35,562 nucleotides of DNA from a virus. The notes under the pieces are model-generated. The model worked only from the letters and a program-made list of their open reading frames with translations. It made no database searches and was not told the DNA's origin. The first letter of the stretch is position 1, and every line of letters begins with the position of its first letter. The stretch is from the IMG/VR virus record IMGVR_UViG_3300012920_000116, positions 1-35,562 of that record. One strand, 5' to 3'. Below, piece after piece: positions 1 to 5,203 of this stretch. Made by a program: the position numbers and the translations under genes.

Positions 1-250
1 AGTATTTAGCTGACAATTTATCGGAAGTCTGGCCATGCCTAGCATAATAAGACTTTCGCCTCATTTTATCTTTTTTCGTTTTAGGGTTTTTTCCTGCACC
101 TGTTACACCCTGTTGACCAAACCTAATTGTCTTAATTTTATCTCCAACCTTTGCAACCACAATATGGCTTTTGGTTTTATGATTTGGTGTTCTCTTCGGC
201 TTATTGTATCCAGATACCCCTGCCTTTTCTAATCTATAATCTTTTGCCAT
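1..250 (-). CDS. DUF5754-family small basic protein, left copy (3' end cut by window edge)
   Basis: This is the first 83 codons of a 90-aa lysine-rich protein; the C-terminus lies beyond base 1. It is the left-hand homologue of the complete gene at 34921-35193: the two align without gaps and differ at about 10 of 250 bases. Almost all changes are synonymous; the one residue change I see is Ser here for Gln in the RRKxYYARHG segment. The N-terminal GYNKPKRTP and IRFGQQGV blocks match what I know of DUF5754, whose function is unknown. The start codon abuts the terL stop codon directly, so the gene is probably translationally coupled to terL in this version of the locus. Seen: the homology and the truncation. 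Inferred: that this is the same locus from a second strain. Confidence 0.85.
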   Translation of the reverse strand, partial: MAKDYRLEKAGVSGYNKPKRTPNHKTKSHIVVAKVGDKIKTIRFGQQGVTGAGKNPKTKKDKMRRKSYYARHGQTSDKLSAKY

Positions 251-338
251 TTAAATAATCCATGATGTATCAGGCCTGAAAACCTTCCTACTATTCCACC
301 TGCCATATGATCCAGAGGCCAATGCACCCTGATCGGCA
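1..338. repeat. Imperfect terminal redundancy, left arm (pairs with 34944-35562)
   Basis: Bases 1-250 align with 34944-35193, and bases 251-338 (3' end of terL) align with 35475-35562. The differences are scattered substitutions, mostly synonymous, and a clean 281-bp insert in the right copy between the terL stop and the DUF5754 start. Identical ends would indicate a closed circle. These ends indicate overlap of two strain variants of one circular map. Confidence 0.9.
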
Positions 339-1642
339 AATGTTAAGACAAAACTATCCGCAACGTCTGGAGACCTCTGGCCTCGCCTTTTCATCTCGTC
401 TTTACTTTCAATCTTTAACTTACCTGTCGATAAATATTTATAACGAATACTGGTTAACTCCTGTATCAAGGCATCGTCTTGGGGTATCTTTACATCCCTG
501 CCCTCAAACCATTCCCTAGCATTCCAAAATAATTCATCTCTTAACCTGCCAAATTTATCCTTCAGACTAGCTGATTCAGAAACTGCCACCGATACCGCAG
601 GAAGATCTAATTCTTTGAGCCTGTCAGCCAATCCTGCACCAATACCAATCGCATCAATGTAAATAGCCTCTGGCCTGTCAGAATATCTTACCGCCTCGTA
701 CTCAGATAAAATAATTCCTGCCATCTCCATAATGTCTTTGCCAGAATAAGTCTTAATCGGCTCTAATAACTCCTGACCCCTTCTCTTGGCCAAGGCCGAC
801 CTGTCAGATCCGTATCTGGCTACATCAACACCCCAAACAACTGGTGTTGTCGGTGAAGGCTCTACATCCCTTGTAATAGCTGTTTCAAGTAAATGCATGG
901 GCAATAACACATCATCAGACTGATCAGGAAAATCACCTGCCACCCTGACCCTCCAAATATTGCTATCCTCAGAATATTTGGATCTCATGTCCTCTAAAAA
1001 CTGTTCGGATACATATTCACTTTCCAAACAACTTACCTTCATCGTAAACCAACGATGTCTCATGCTATGGAAGGCCTCATAAAAATATCCGTCAGACCTT
1101 GTGGGGTTACCACACATAACAACCTTCGCACCCTCGGTAGATAAACTACCTTCCGCAACCTGAAATATAATATCAGGAATACCAGAGGCCTCTTCACAAA
1201 TAAAAAGCATATTCTCAGAATGAAAACCCTGTAAACTCTCTGGACTTTCCCTTCTGGATACCCTGCATACCGCATAACTGTCTTTTGCACCATGTAAGGC
1301 AATTTTATCCGACTTTATGTCCAACTGACTTTTAAAGCCATCAGGCAACTGCCTGTACCATTTATCCAATTCAGTCCACAAAACATCCTGCAACTGGTGT
1401 TGTGTATTTCCAGTAATTGCAATCTTGCAAGGATAATGAGTAAGCATCCACCATAAAATCAACCATGACTGAAAGGCTGTCTTTCCAACACCATGACCAG
1501 ACCTGATCGCAACCTTATCATTTTTTTGTATGCCCCTTAATGCCTTCTTCTGCCACTTCTGGGGGGTAGCATTCAATACCTTCTCTACAAATAAAACTGG
1601 ATCGTTTCGTAATTTCAATAATGTTTCAGTCGCTTTATCCAA
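251..1642 (-). CDS. terL: Terminase large subunit
   Basis: This is the packaging ATPase/nuclease that drives DNA into the prohead through the portal. From a TTG start at 1642 (463 aa) the landmarks are Walker A SGHGVGKT at residues 48-55, Walker B FICEEA at 147-152, a GNPTRSDG coupling-type motif near 178, and RNase-H-fold nuclease acidic residues at D273 (GVDVARYGSD) and D330 (YIDA), with a SPDVADS acidic motif near the C-terminus. The open frame extends to another TTG at 1801, but the extra 53 residues look untranslated: they are PPPSRQAGG-like, start in a C9 run and overlap a hairpin. The GGCGGA before TTG 1642 is a plausible ribosome site. TerS precedes it and DUF5754 follows. The start is uncertain; the function is not. 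Confidence 0.93.
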   Translation of the reverse strand: MDKATETLLKLRNDPVLFVEKVLNATPQKWQKKALRGIQKNDKVAIRSGHGVGKTAFQSWLILWWMLTHYPCKIAITGNTQHQLQDVLWTELDKWYRQLPDGFKSQLDIKSDKIALHGAKDSYAVCRVSRRESPESLQGFHSENMLFICEEASGIPDIIFQVAEGSLSTEGAKVVMCGNPTRSDGYFYEAFHSMRHRWFTMKVSCLESEYVSEQFLEDMRSKYSEDSNIWRVRVAGDFPDQSDDVLLPMHLLETAITRDVEPSPTTPVVWGVDVARYGSDRSALAKRRGQELLEPIKTYSGKDIMEMAGIILSEYEAVRYSDRPEAIYIDAIGIGAGLADRLKELDLPAVSVAVSESASLKDKFGRLRDELFWNAREWFEGRDVKIPQDDALIQELTSIRYKYLSTGKLKIESKDEMKRRGQRSPDVADSFVLTFADQGALASGSYGRWNSRKVFRPDTSWII

Positions 1643-1879
1643 AAGTCCGCCCCTATCCCTCCAACATGGCAAGGGGAGACCCCATGTAGATACCAACGTA
1701 ATTATGAGGGGTATATATATTTTACACCTGCCCCCTGCCTGTCTCGAAGGGGGGGGGTAAAACAGAAAATCCCTGTAAAATTCCCTGATCTGGTTATCCA
1801 AATAGTTACCCAGATATATGTTTGTTAATTAATTCAATAACTTAGCTAGTGTATTCGTCAGGTTAAATATGTAACGACA
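1643..1879. other. terS-terL spacer with G-rich segment and hairpin
   Basis: This 237-bp spacer holds no convincing gene. A hairpin-capable segment at 1720-1762 pairs TTTTAC with GTAAAA and CCCCCT with AGGGGG across a short loop, and includes a run of nine G (1749-1757). The stretch 1655-1760 is much richer in G/C than its surroundings. It could be the terL leader, a packaging (pac/cos) recognition site, or a small inserted palindrome; the sequence does not decide. Confidence 0.5.
1793..1812 (-). repeat. 20-bp TGGRTAAC tandem motif, copy 1
   Basis: The minus strand reads TGGGTAACTATTTGGATAAC, two TGGRTAAC units separated by TATT. A near-identical element (TGGATAACTATTTGGGTAAC) lies on the plus strand at 11593-11612 beside the late terminator. 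Role unknown; a protein-binding site is possible. Confidence 0.5.
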
Positions 1880-2335
1880 CTAATTTATTGTCTTTTTTTC
1901 TTCTTTTTCTGCCTCGTGCGTGCGTAATGCGTTACTTGTTGTAGTACCATCTACTATCTCCCCAACCGCTTTTAATGCATCCACATAGCTAGTTTCATGC
2001 TTAACTTCCATCCTATGAATGTCTCCATACTTCTTAGGTGCAAGTTTCATTGCATTCCACTTCAATCCATCAATAGCTACTCTTCCTGCATTAGGATCTA
2101 AGCTACCATCAACTACTCTATCCACTAGATCTAATATCCTATCAGCCATAACCTGCCCTCTATTCTCCATAGCAAGTGAATACTTTAATGCAAATGCATC
2201 GTCTTCATTTAGCTTCTTGGATACTATTCTCCATGAAGGCATATCTTTATCATTACCGCATACATCTCTTGCAGATCTTCCTTCACCAATTCTAGCTAGA
2301 AACTCTTTCCATTTTTCATCATTCATTCGTGGCAT
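1880..2335 (-). CDS. terS: Terminase small subunit
   Basis: This 151-aa protein should recognise phage DNA and load it onto TerL. The N-terminal third looks like a helix-turn-helix region (EFLARIGEGRSARDVCGNDKDMPSW). It is followed by a helical oligomerisation core (ALKYSLAMENRGQVMADRILDLVD) and the VAIDGLKWNAMKLAPKKYGD segment that is highly characteristic of phage small terminases. Length is usual for the family. The C-terminal tail is charged and low in complexity (EAEKEEKKTIN). It lies directly upstream of terL. Its ribosome site follows immediately after an intrinsic terminator, so its expression probably needs terminator read-through. Recognition by family pattern is strong. Confidence 0.9.
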   Translation of the reverse strand: MPRMNDEKWKEFLARIGEGRSARDVCGNDKDMPSWRIVSKKLNEDDAFALKYSLAMENRGQVMADRILDLVDRVVDGSLDPNAGRVAIDGLKWNAMKLAPKKYGDIHRMEVKHETSYVDALKAVGEIVDGTTTSNALRTHEAEKEEKKTIN

Positions 2336-2346
2336 AATTCATCCCA

Positions 2347-2380
2347 ATAAAAAAGGCCAGATACTTCGCTACCTGACCTT
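2347..2380 (-). terminator. Leader terminator just upstream of terS
   Basis: On the minus strand GGTCAG pairs with CTGGCC (one G-U) and is extended by three further pairs around a six-base loop; TTTTTTATT follows. This is a standard intrinsic terminator about a dozen bases before the terS start. Its placement would block late transcription unless it is overcome by antitermination. Confidence 0.75.
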
Positions 2381-2417
2381 CCAACATTTTATGAAGAAAG
2401 ATATGTTCGATCACTTT

Positions 2418-2445
2418 CAATTAAGGCATCTGGAGCAATCGTCAA
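2418..2445 (-). promoter_or_regulatory. Candidate late promoter upstream of terS
   Basis: The minus strand has TTGACG (2445-2440), a 16-base spacer, then TAATTG (2423-2418). Transcription would start near 2411 and run into the leader terminator at 2347-2380 before terS. The -10 box is weak, so this is a candidate only. Its appeal is the promoter-terminator-late-gene order, as in lambda pR'-tR'. Confidence 0.35.
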
Positions 2446-2502
2446 TAATCCATCTTGTAAAAAACAGTAAATTCAAAAGTTCTTTATGTCAAATTAATTT
2501 TC

Positions 2503-2531
2503 TTGTAATTTAATAATAATGCAATTAATAT
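2503..2531 (+). promoter_or_regulatory. Promoter of the 2561-2889 cassette
   Basis: TTGTAA at 2503-2508 and TAATAT at 2526-2531 are separated by 17 bases, a good sigma-70 arrangement. Transcription would begin near 2538, followed by a strong AGAGGAG ribosome site and the ATG at 2561. Confidence 0.5.
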
Positions 2532-2560
2532 TCCTTCAAGACATAATTAGAGGAGATGTT

Positions 2561-2644
2561 ATGAACTTAAACGAACTTATAATATACACACTTGGCATAT
2601 CCATGTGTTGGATTTTCTTTTGGTTTATTCTGGTGATATCATGA
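2561..2644 (+). CDS. 27-aa single-span membrane microprotein
   Basis: A tiny gene of 27 codons with an excellent ribosome site (AGAGGAG ending about 7 bases before ATG). After a short polar start (MNLNELII) nearly the whole peptide is hydrophobic, with two Trp and a Phe-rich core (WIFFWFILVI), so it should be one transmembrane helix. Its stop codon overlaps the start of the next gene (ATGA at 2641-2644), giving translational coupling. It has its own upstream promoter and runs opposite to all flanking genes, as expected for a moron or accessory gene. No family recognised. Candidate roles are superinfection exclusion or a small membrane effector; this is inference only. Confidence 0.65.
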   Translation: MNLNELIIYTLGISMCWIFFWFILVIS

Positions 2645-2889
2645 AGAAGCTACTTGATTATGAAGAATTAATGATTGTTCGCAGGTGGCATTTATTGAAC
2701 CATGAATGTTTTGAATCACATTACAATCTTGAAGCTAACAAGGATGACCCAGATCTAAAAAAACTCAGGCATTTAAAAAAAGAGATGAAAACTCATCTCG
2801 TACACATGGCCAAAGTTGATACTGCAATTAAGTCTAGGTATCATCAGGCTAAAGTTGGAGAGGATGGATTTAGGATTTTAAACTCTTAA
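2641..2889 (+). CDS. 82-aa charged helical protein, unknown function
   Basis: Begins at the ATG overlapping the stop of the 27-aa membrane gene (ATGA), preferred over a GTG at 2605 that would only read that gene in another frame. The product is 82 aa, strongly charged and predicted helical (KKLLDYEELMIVRRWHLLNHE, later KKLRHLKKEMKTHLVH). It has no signal or membrane segment and is not recognised. It ends 20 bp inside the 3' end of the oppositely transcribed gene 2870-3373 and is followed by a good plus-strand terminator at 2929-2960. With the preceding microprotein it makes a self-contained two-gene cassette with promoter and terminator. Confidence 0.75.
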   Translation: MKKLLDYEELMIVRRWHLLNHECFESHYNLEANKDDPDLKKLRHLKKEMKTHLVHMAKVDTAIKSRYHQAKVGEDGFRILNS

Positions 2890-3373
2890 ATGCATCAGCT
2901 AGGTCATCCAGACTTAATCTAAATATCTCAGCCGAGGCTTTCACGTTTCGGCTGTTTTTTATTGCCCACTCTTTAGCTGATAAATTAAAACAAATAACAT
3001 CCTGTACACAATCAAAACTTCTGCTTCCCATCAATCTTTTGATCTTATTATAATCTGCAAATGCTTCTGAACTGAGATTAAAGGTCTCTGCATAGGTCTT
3101 ATCTATTCTTTCCTTACTAAAACTCATGGTAACCTTTTGTACCCTTCCTGCCCTTTTAAACAAGGATAAAAATCTAATGGCAGTCTGGTGTTGATCATAA
3201 TTGATAATATCCTTCTTGTAGTAGGTATCAATCCACAATTGATCTGTAACGTATAATCTTTTCTCACCTGCTCTATTCGTCTGCTTCTCAATAACTTCAT
3301 GCTTCTTGAGAAACTCAGGTGTTGGTAATACTCTTTCAGTCTGAATATTATATTTTTTCTTTTTCTTTTTCAT
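2870..3373 (-). CDS. 167-aa possible late regulator (weakly DUF6456-like)
   Basis: Not confidently recognised. The N-terminus is lysine-rich (six Lys within the first seven residues). The C-terminal half has a MGSRSFDCVQDVICFN block, an EWA motif and RLSLDDLADAF at the end. That arrangement reminds me of DUF6456, a family found in alphaproteobacterial regulators, but this is pattern memory and not a search. It is the last gene of the leftward early operon; its ATG overlaps the preceding stop (ATGA). It lies just upstream of a candidate promoter-terminator pair and terS, the place where lambdoid phages keep their late antiterminator. A Q-like role is therefore a positional inference. Its 3' end contains the terminator of the opposing cassette. 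Confidence 0.75.
   Translation of the reverse strand: MKKKKKKYNIQTERVLPTPEFLKKHEVIEKQTNRAGEKRLYVTDQLWIDTYYKKDIINYDQHQTAIRFLSLFKRAGRVQKVTMSFSKERIDKTYAETFNLSSEAFADYNKIKRLMGSRSFDCVQDVICFNLSAKEWAIKNSRNVKASAEIFRLSLDDLADAFKSLKS
2929..2960 (+). terminator. Terminator of the 2561-2889 cassette
   Basis: CAGCCGA (2929-2935) pairs perfectly with TCGGCTG (2948-2954), followed by TTTTTT. It is a classic plus-strand intrinsic terminator and lies antisense within the coding region of 2870-3373. Confidence 0.85.
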
Positions 3374-3567
3374 CCAAATAAATCAAATTGATTATCCTGC
3401 TTAACCTTAATAATTTCTTTGCCAGAGTTTATTGCTTCAAGTTCTTGCATCATCTGGTCATATTTAATTCTGTTTACCTTCTTCAATTCCTGCATCAGTT
3501 CTTCATAGGCCTTATCGACCTGCTTTTGTTGTTCTGATGTAAGTCCGTTATCATACAGCTTATTCAT
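3370..3567 (-). CDS. 65-aa protein with C-terminal beta-clamp-binding motif
   Basis: The start chosen is ATG 3567 (MNKLYDNGLT). It overlaps the stop of the upstream zinc-ribbon gene in ATGAATAA, so the longer frame to 3651 is rejected. Residues 10-45 are a charged amphipathic helix (coiled coil likely). The last seven residues NQFDLFG contain QFDLF, close to the bacterial sliding-clamp (DnaN) consensus QL[SD]LF and placed at a flexible C-terminus as in many clamp ligands. It sits in the replication operon two genes after the initiator. A role in recruiting or inhibiting the host clamp is inferred from the motif and position. The stop overlaps the next ATG. Confidence 0.75.
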   Translation of the reverse strand: MNKLYDNGLTSEQQKQVDKAYEELMQELKKVNRIKYDQMMQELEAINSGKEIIKVKQDNQFDLFG

Positions 3568-3715
3568 ATTTTGATAGCCTTTTACAATTACATTTAGATT
3601 TAAATCCATAACCCCAAAATGGAAACCAGACATATTCTTTACACTTCTCACATTGAAGTGTTTTGTTGTAAGGTGCTTTTATCTTTACACAATATTTAAT
3701 AACTTTACCTGTCAT
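3560..3715 (-). CDS. 51-aa zinc-ribbon microprotein
   Basis: A 51-codon gene bounded by two coupling overlaps: its ATG (3715) overlaps the stop of the replication initiator (ATGA), and its stop overlaps the ATG of the clamp-motif gene. The sequence carries CEKC at residues 22-25 and CNC at 42-44 around an aromatic loop (EYVWFPFWGYGF), a likely four-cysteine zinc-binding knuckle or ribbon. The precise start-stop overlaps on both sides are strong evidence that it is translated. Function unknown. Context suggests replication or nucleic-acid binding. Confidence 0.75.
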   Translation of the reverse strand: MTGKVIKYCVKIKAPYNKTLQCEKCKEYVWFPFWGYGFKSKCNCKRLSKYE

Positions 3716-4581
3716 TTTATTAAAAAATACTCCTGTAAGCCTCTGGTTGTCAATGGTTTGCCATCTATAGTATAAATTTCAGTTGTTCCATTCCTCATAG
3801 CATCTCTAAATGCTTCCCTGATCTTATCCCAGTCTTCACCAATTAATCTGTTATCAGTCTTGCTTTTCCTATAGATCCTATCAATCCAGTCTTCAATCAT
3901 ATCTTTTCCCTGCTGAGATAATTCTTTTGTTGGCCTACTTTTCTTAGCAATCGACTTCGCACTAGCCATTAAATATTCTGAAACATTATATTTTTCATTC
4001 TCAGTACAATGTTTAAATACCTGACATAGTTCATCACAGGCATGATCCATATCATCTTTTCTATCATTACTAGCTACATTGATCAGCTTGGATAAAAATG
4101 CCCTCGAATTTTTAGTTGTTGTCTTTTGTTTTTCTAGCCAAGGTAAATATAATTTCCATAATTTATCTCTTGGATTTAAATAGGCGATTTCGCCTTTATC
4201 TACTTTATAGTTATTAGATGTATTAGTAGATAAAGTAATATCATCTGATATATTATATATTATATCTTCGTGTGACGTTTCCGTCACATCCATTTTTGGG
4301 AGTGACGTTTGCGACACATACTTCTCAAGCATAGGCAGTCGATATTTATTCACCTTATTTGGCTCTTTGATTATTTCAATTAATCCTTGCGAAGCCAGAC
4401 TTTGAATGTGCCTGTTTACATTTTCCCTTCTGATCTGGCATTGTTTACCAAGCCTATCCTGAGATGGATAAGCGAATTTAGAAACGTCATTATAATGGTT
4501 ACAGATCCTGAGTAATATTTGCCATTCCATAGGACTGGGTAAAGATAACTCAATACACCATGCAACCGCCCTCAAACTCAT
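3712..4581 (-). CDS. Winged-helix replication initiator (lambda O-like)
   Basis: A 289-aa protein whose N-terminal 70 residues form a HTH_36/winged-helix domain typical of phage replication initiators (PSPMEWQILLRICNHYND, then YPSQDRLGKQCQIRRENVNRHI as the helix-turn-helix). A low-complexity Ser/Thr/Asn linker at residues 85-125 precedes an alpha-helical C-terminal region (residues 135-289). The linker-coding DNA holds two iteron-like dyads and an A+T-rich stretch, which is how lambda carries its origin inside gene O. It lies after an HTH gene and a resolvase in a tightly overlapping operon. No DnaC- or P-like helicase loader and no polymerase gene are visible, so it probably recruits the host replisome. 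Function is inferred from domain and architecture. Confidence 0.8.
   Translation of the reverse strand: MSLRAVAWCIELSLPSPMEWQILLRICNHYNDVSKFAYPSQDRLGKQCQIRRENVNRHIQSLASQGLIEIIKEPNKVNKYRLPMLEKYVSQTSLPKMDVTETSHEDIIYNISDDITLSTNTSNNYKVDKGEIAYLNPRDKLWKLYLPWLEKQKTTTKNSRAFLSKLINVASNDRKDDMDHACDELCQVFKHCTENEKYNVSEYLMASAKSIAKKSRPTKELSQQGKDMIEDWIDRIYRKSKTDNRLIGEDWDKIREAFRDAMRNGTTEIYTIDGKPLTTRGLQEYFLIK
4205..4318. other. Putative replication origin: two iterons plus A+T-rich tract
   Basis: Inside the initiator gene, TGTGACGTTTCCGTCACA (4271-4288) is a perfect dyad with 7-bp arms. AGTGACGTTTGCGACACA (4301-4318) is an imperfect second copy exactly 30 bp away, on the same helical face. Immediately to the left, 4205-4268 is almost pure A/T (repeated TATTATATAT), a likely unwinding element. 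The arrangement parallels lambda ori; only two iterons are seen against four in lambda. Confidence 0.6.
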
Positions 4582-4895
4582 TAACTTCGCCCTGCAATAA
4601 GTTCTAAGGCATCATCGTAATCCATAACCATTAAGGCCTTATTGTTGTCTGACTTGATAATTAATGCGTCATGGCCATCAATCCACTTGTATATTTCCTT
4701 AAAGCCACTTGCCCTGCATTTAACTTCAATGTGCCACTTCTCACCGCCTGTTTTATTCAGTATTAAATCGCCCTTCATAACATCTGTAGCACCACTTAAT
4801 GGCACTCGGTAACACTCGATATCATCATGAAGCAAGGCCTGTTTTCTTAGGTTGTTTTCAGTCCTGTAACCTTTATCTCTCGATGCTTTTCCCAT
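4581..4895 (-). CDS. Holliday-junction-resolvase-like PD-(D/E)XK nuclease
   Basis: The start is placed at ATG 4895 because GGAGG lies 9 bases upstream; the longer frame to 4925 lacks this. The 104-aa product begins MGKASRDKGYRTENNL and carries RVPLSGATDVMKGDLIL (Asp of the PD motif) and HIEVKCR (the EXK motif), followed by YKWIDGHDALIIKSD. This is the pattern of small phage/archaeal Hjc-like resolvases, which cut recombination or replication intermediates before packaging. It overlaps the 3' end of the Cro-like gene by 23 bp. Its stop overlaps the initiator start (TAATG). Active-site residues appear intact. Confidence 0.82.
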   Translation of the reverse strand: MGKASRDKGYRTENNLRKQALLHDDIECYRVPLSGATDVMKGDLILNKTGGEKWHIEVKCRASGFKEIYKWIDGHDALIIKSDNNKALMVMDYDDALELIAGRS

Positions 4896-5076
4896 GTATC
4901 CAATCCTCCAATGCAACTTGACCATTTGACCATTTATAAATCTCTATCATATGCTTACCAGAGGGCAAGCCTTTTTGATAGAGCCACTTATTAACCGATG
5001 ATTGATTTACACCCAACAGTCGTGCTAATTCGACCTGCCTGATGCCTTTTTCAACCATATATGCACTTAATTTCAT
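4873..5076 (-). CDS. Cro-like HTH transcriptional regulator
   Basis: A 67-aa protein that is almost entirely one Cro/C1-type helix-turn-helix: VELARLLGVNQSSVNKWL at residues 15-32 is the reading head. It is the first gene of the leftward operon and faces the divergent control region, where it probably binds the AAGGCATA inverted repeats and regulates both early transcripts. It resembles Cro or YdaS-type regulators in size. No larger CI-like repressor with a dimerisation or peptidase domain is visible in the window, so this may be the only early switch protein. The ribosome site is AAGGGG about 10 bases upstream. Confidence 0.85.
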   Translation of the reverse strand: MKLSAYMVEKGIRQVELARLLGVNQSSVNKWLYQKGLPSGKHMIEIYKWSNGQVALEDWIHGKSIER

Positions 5077-5101
5077 GTAAATTTATCCCCTTTATTCGTT
5101 T

Positions 5102-5167
5102 AAGGCATATATTAATATGAAAAATAAAATTTAATCAACTGAAAAAAAATTTGATTAATTATGCCTT
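5102..5167. promoter_or_regulatory. Divergent early operator with nested inverted repeats
   Basis: The outer inverted repeat is AAGGCATA (5102-5109) and TATGCCTT (5160-5167), each flanked inward by ATTAAT-like bases. The inner inverted repeat is TTAATCAA (5131-5138) and TTGATTAA (5151-5158). The inner arms supply TTGATT as a -35 box for promoters in both directions; the leftward -10 is a TTAATA/TATTAA element within 5110-5117. This symmetric layout is expected for the operator of the adjacent HTH protein. Confidence 0.65.
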
Positions 5168-5177
5168 GTAGTATAAT
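5151..5177 (+). promoter_or_regulatory. Rightward early promoter
   Basis: TTGATT (5151-5156) with consensus TATAAT (5172-5177), spacer 15 bases (16 if TTTGAT at 5150 is used). The start point falls near 5184, then GAGGAG (5193-5198) precedes the exonuclease ATG at 5204. One arm of the outer operator repeat lies between the -35 and -10, so bound repressor would occlude it. Confidence 0.7.
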
Positions 5178-5203
5178 CTGGTGAAAATTATTGAGGAGAT
5201 TGT

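Noticed and set aside
35-232. Plus-strand open frame antisense to the left DUF5754 copy, and its twin at 34978-35175
   Set aside because: It mirrors a recognised gene on the other strand, has no ribosome site, and appears in both copies only because the gene itself is repeated.
1643-1801. N-terminal extension of TerL to a TTG at 1801
   Set aside because: The 53 residues look non-protein-like, begin in a homopolymer and hairpin, and have no good ribosome site; the core ATPase begins after the TTG at 1642. Kept as an alternative start only.
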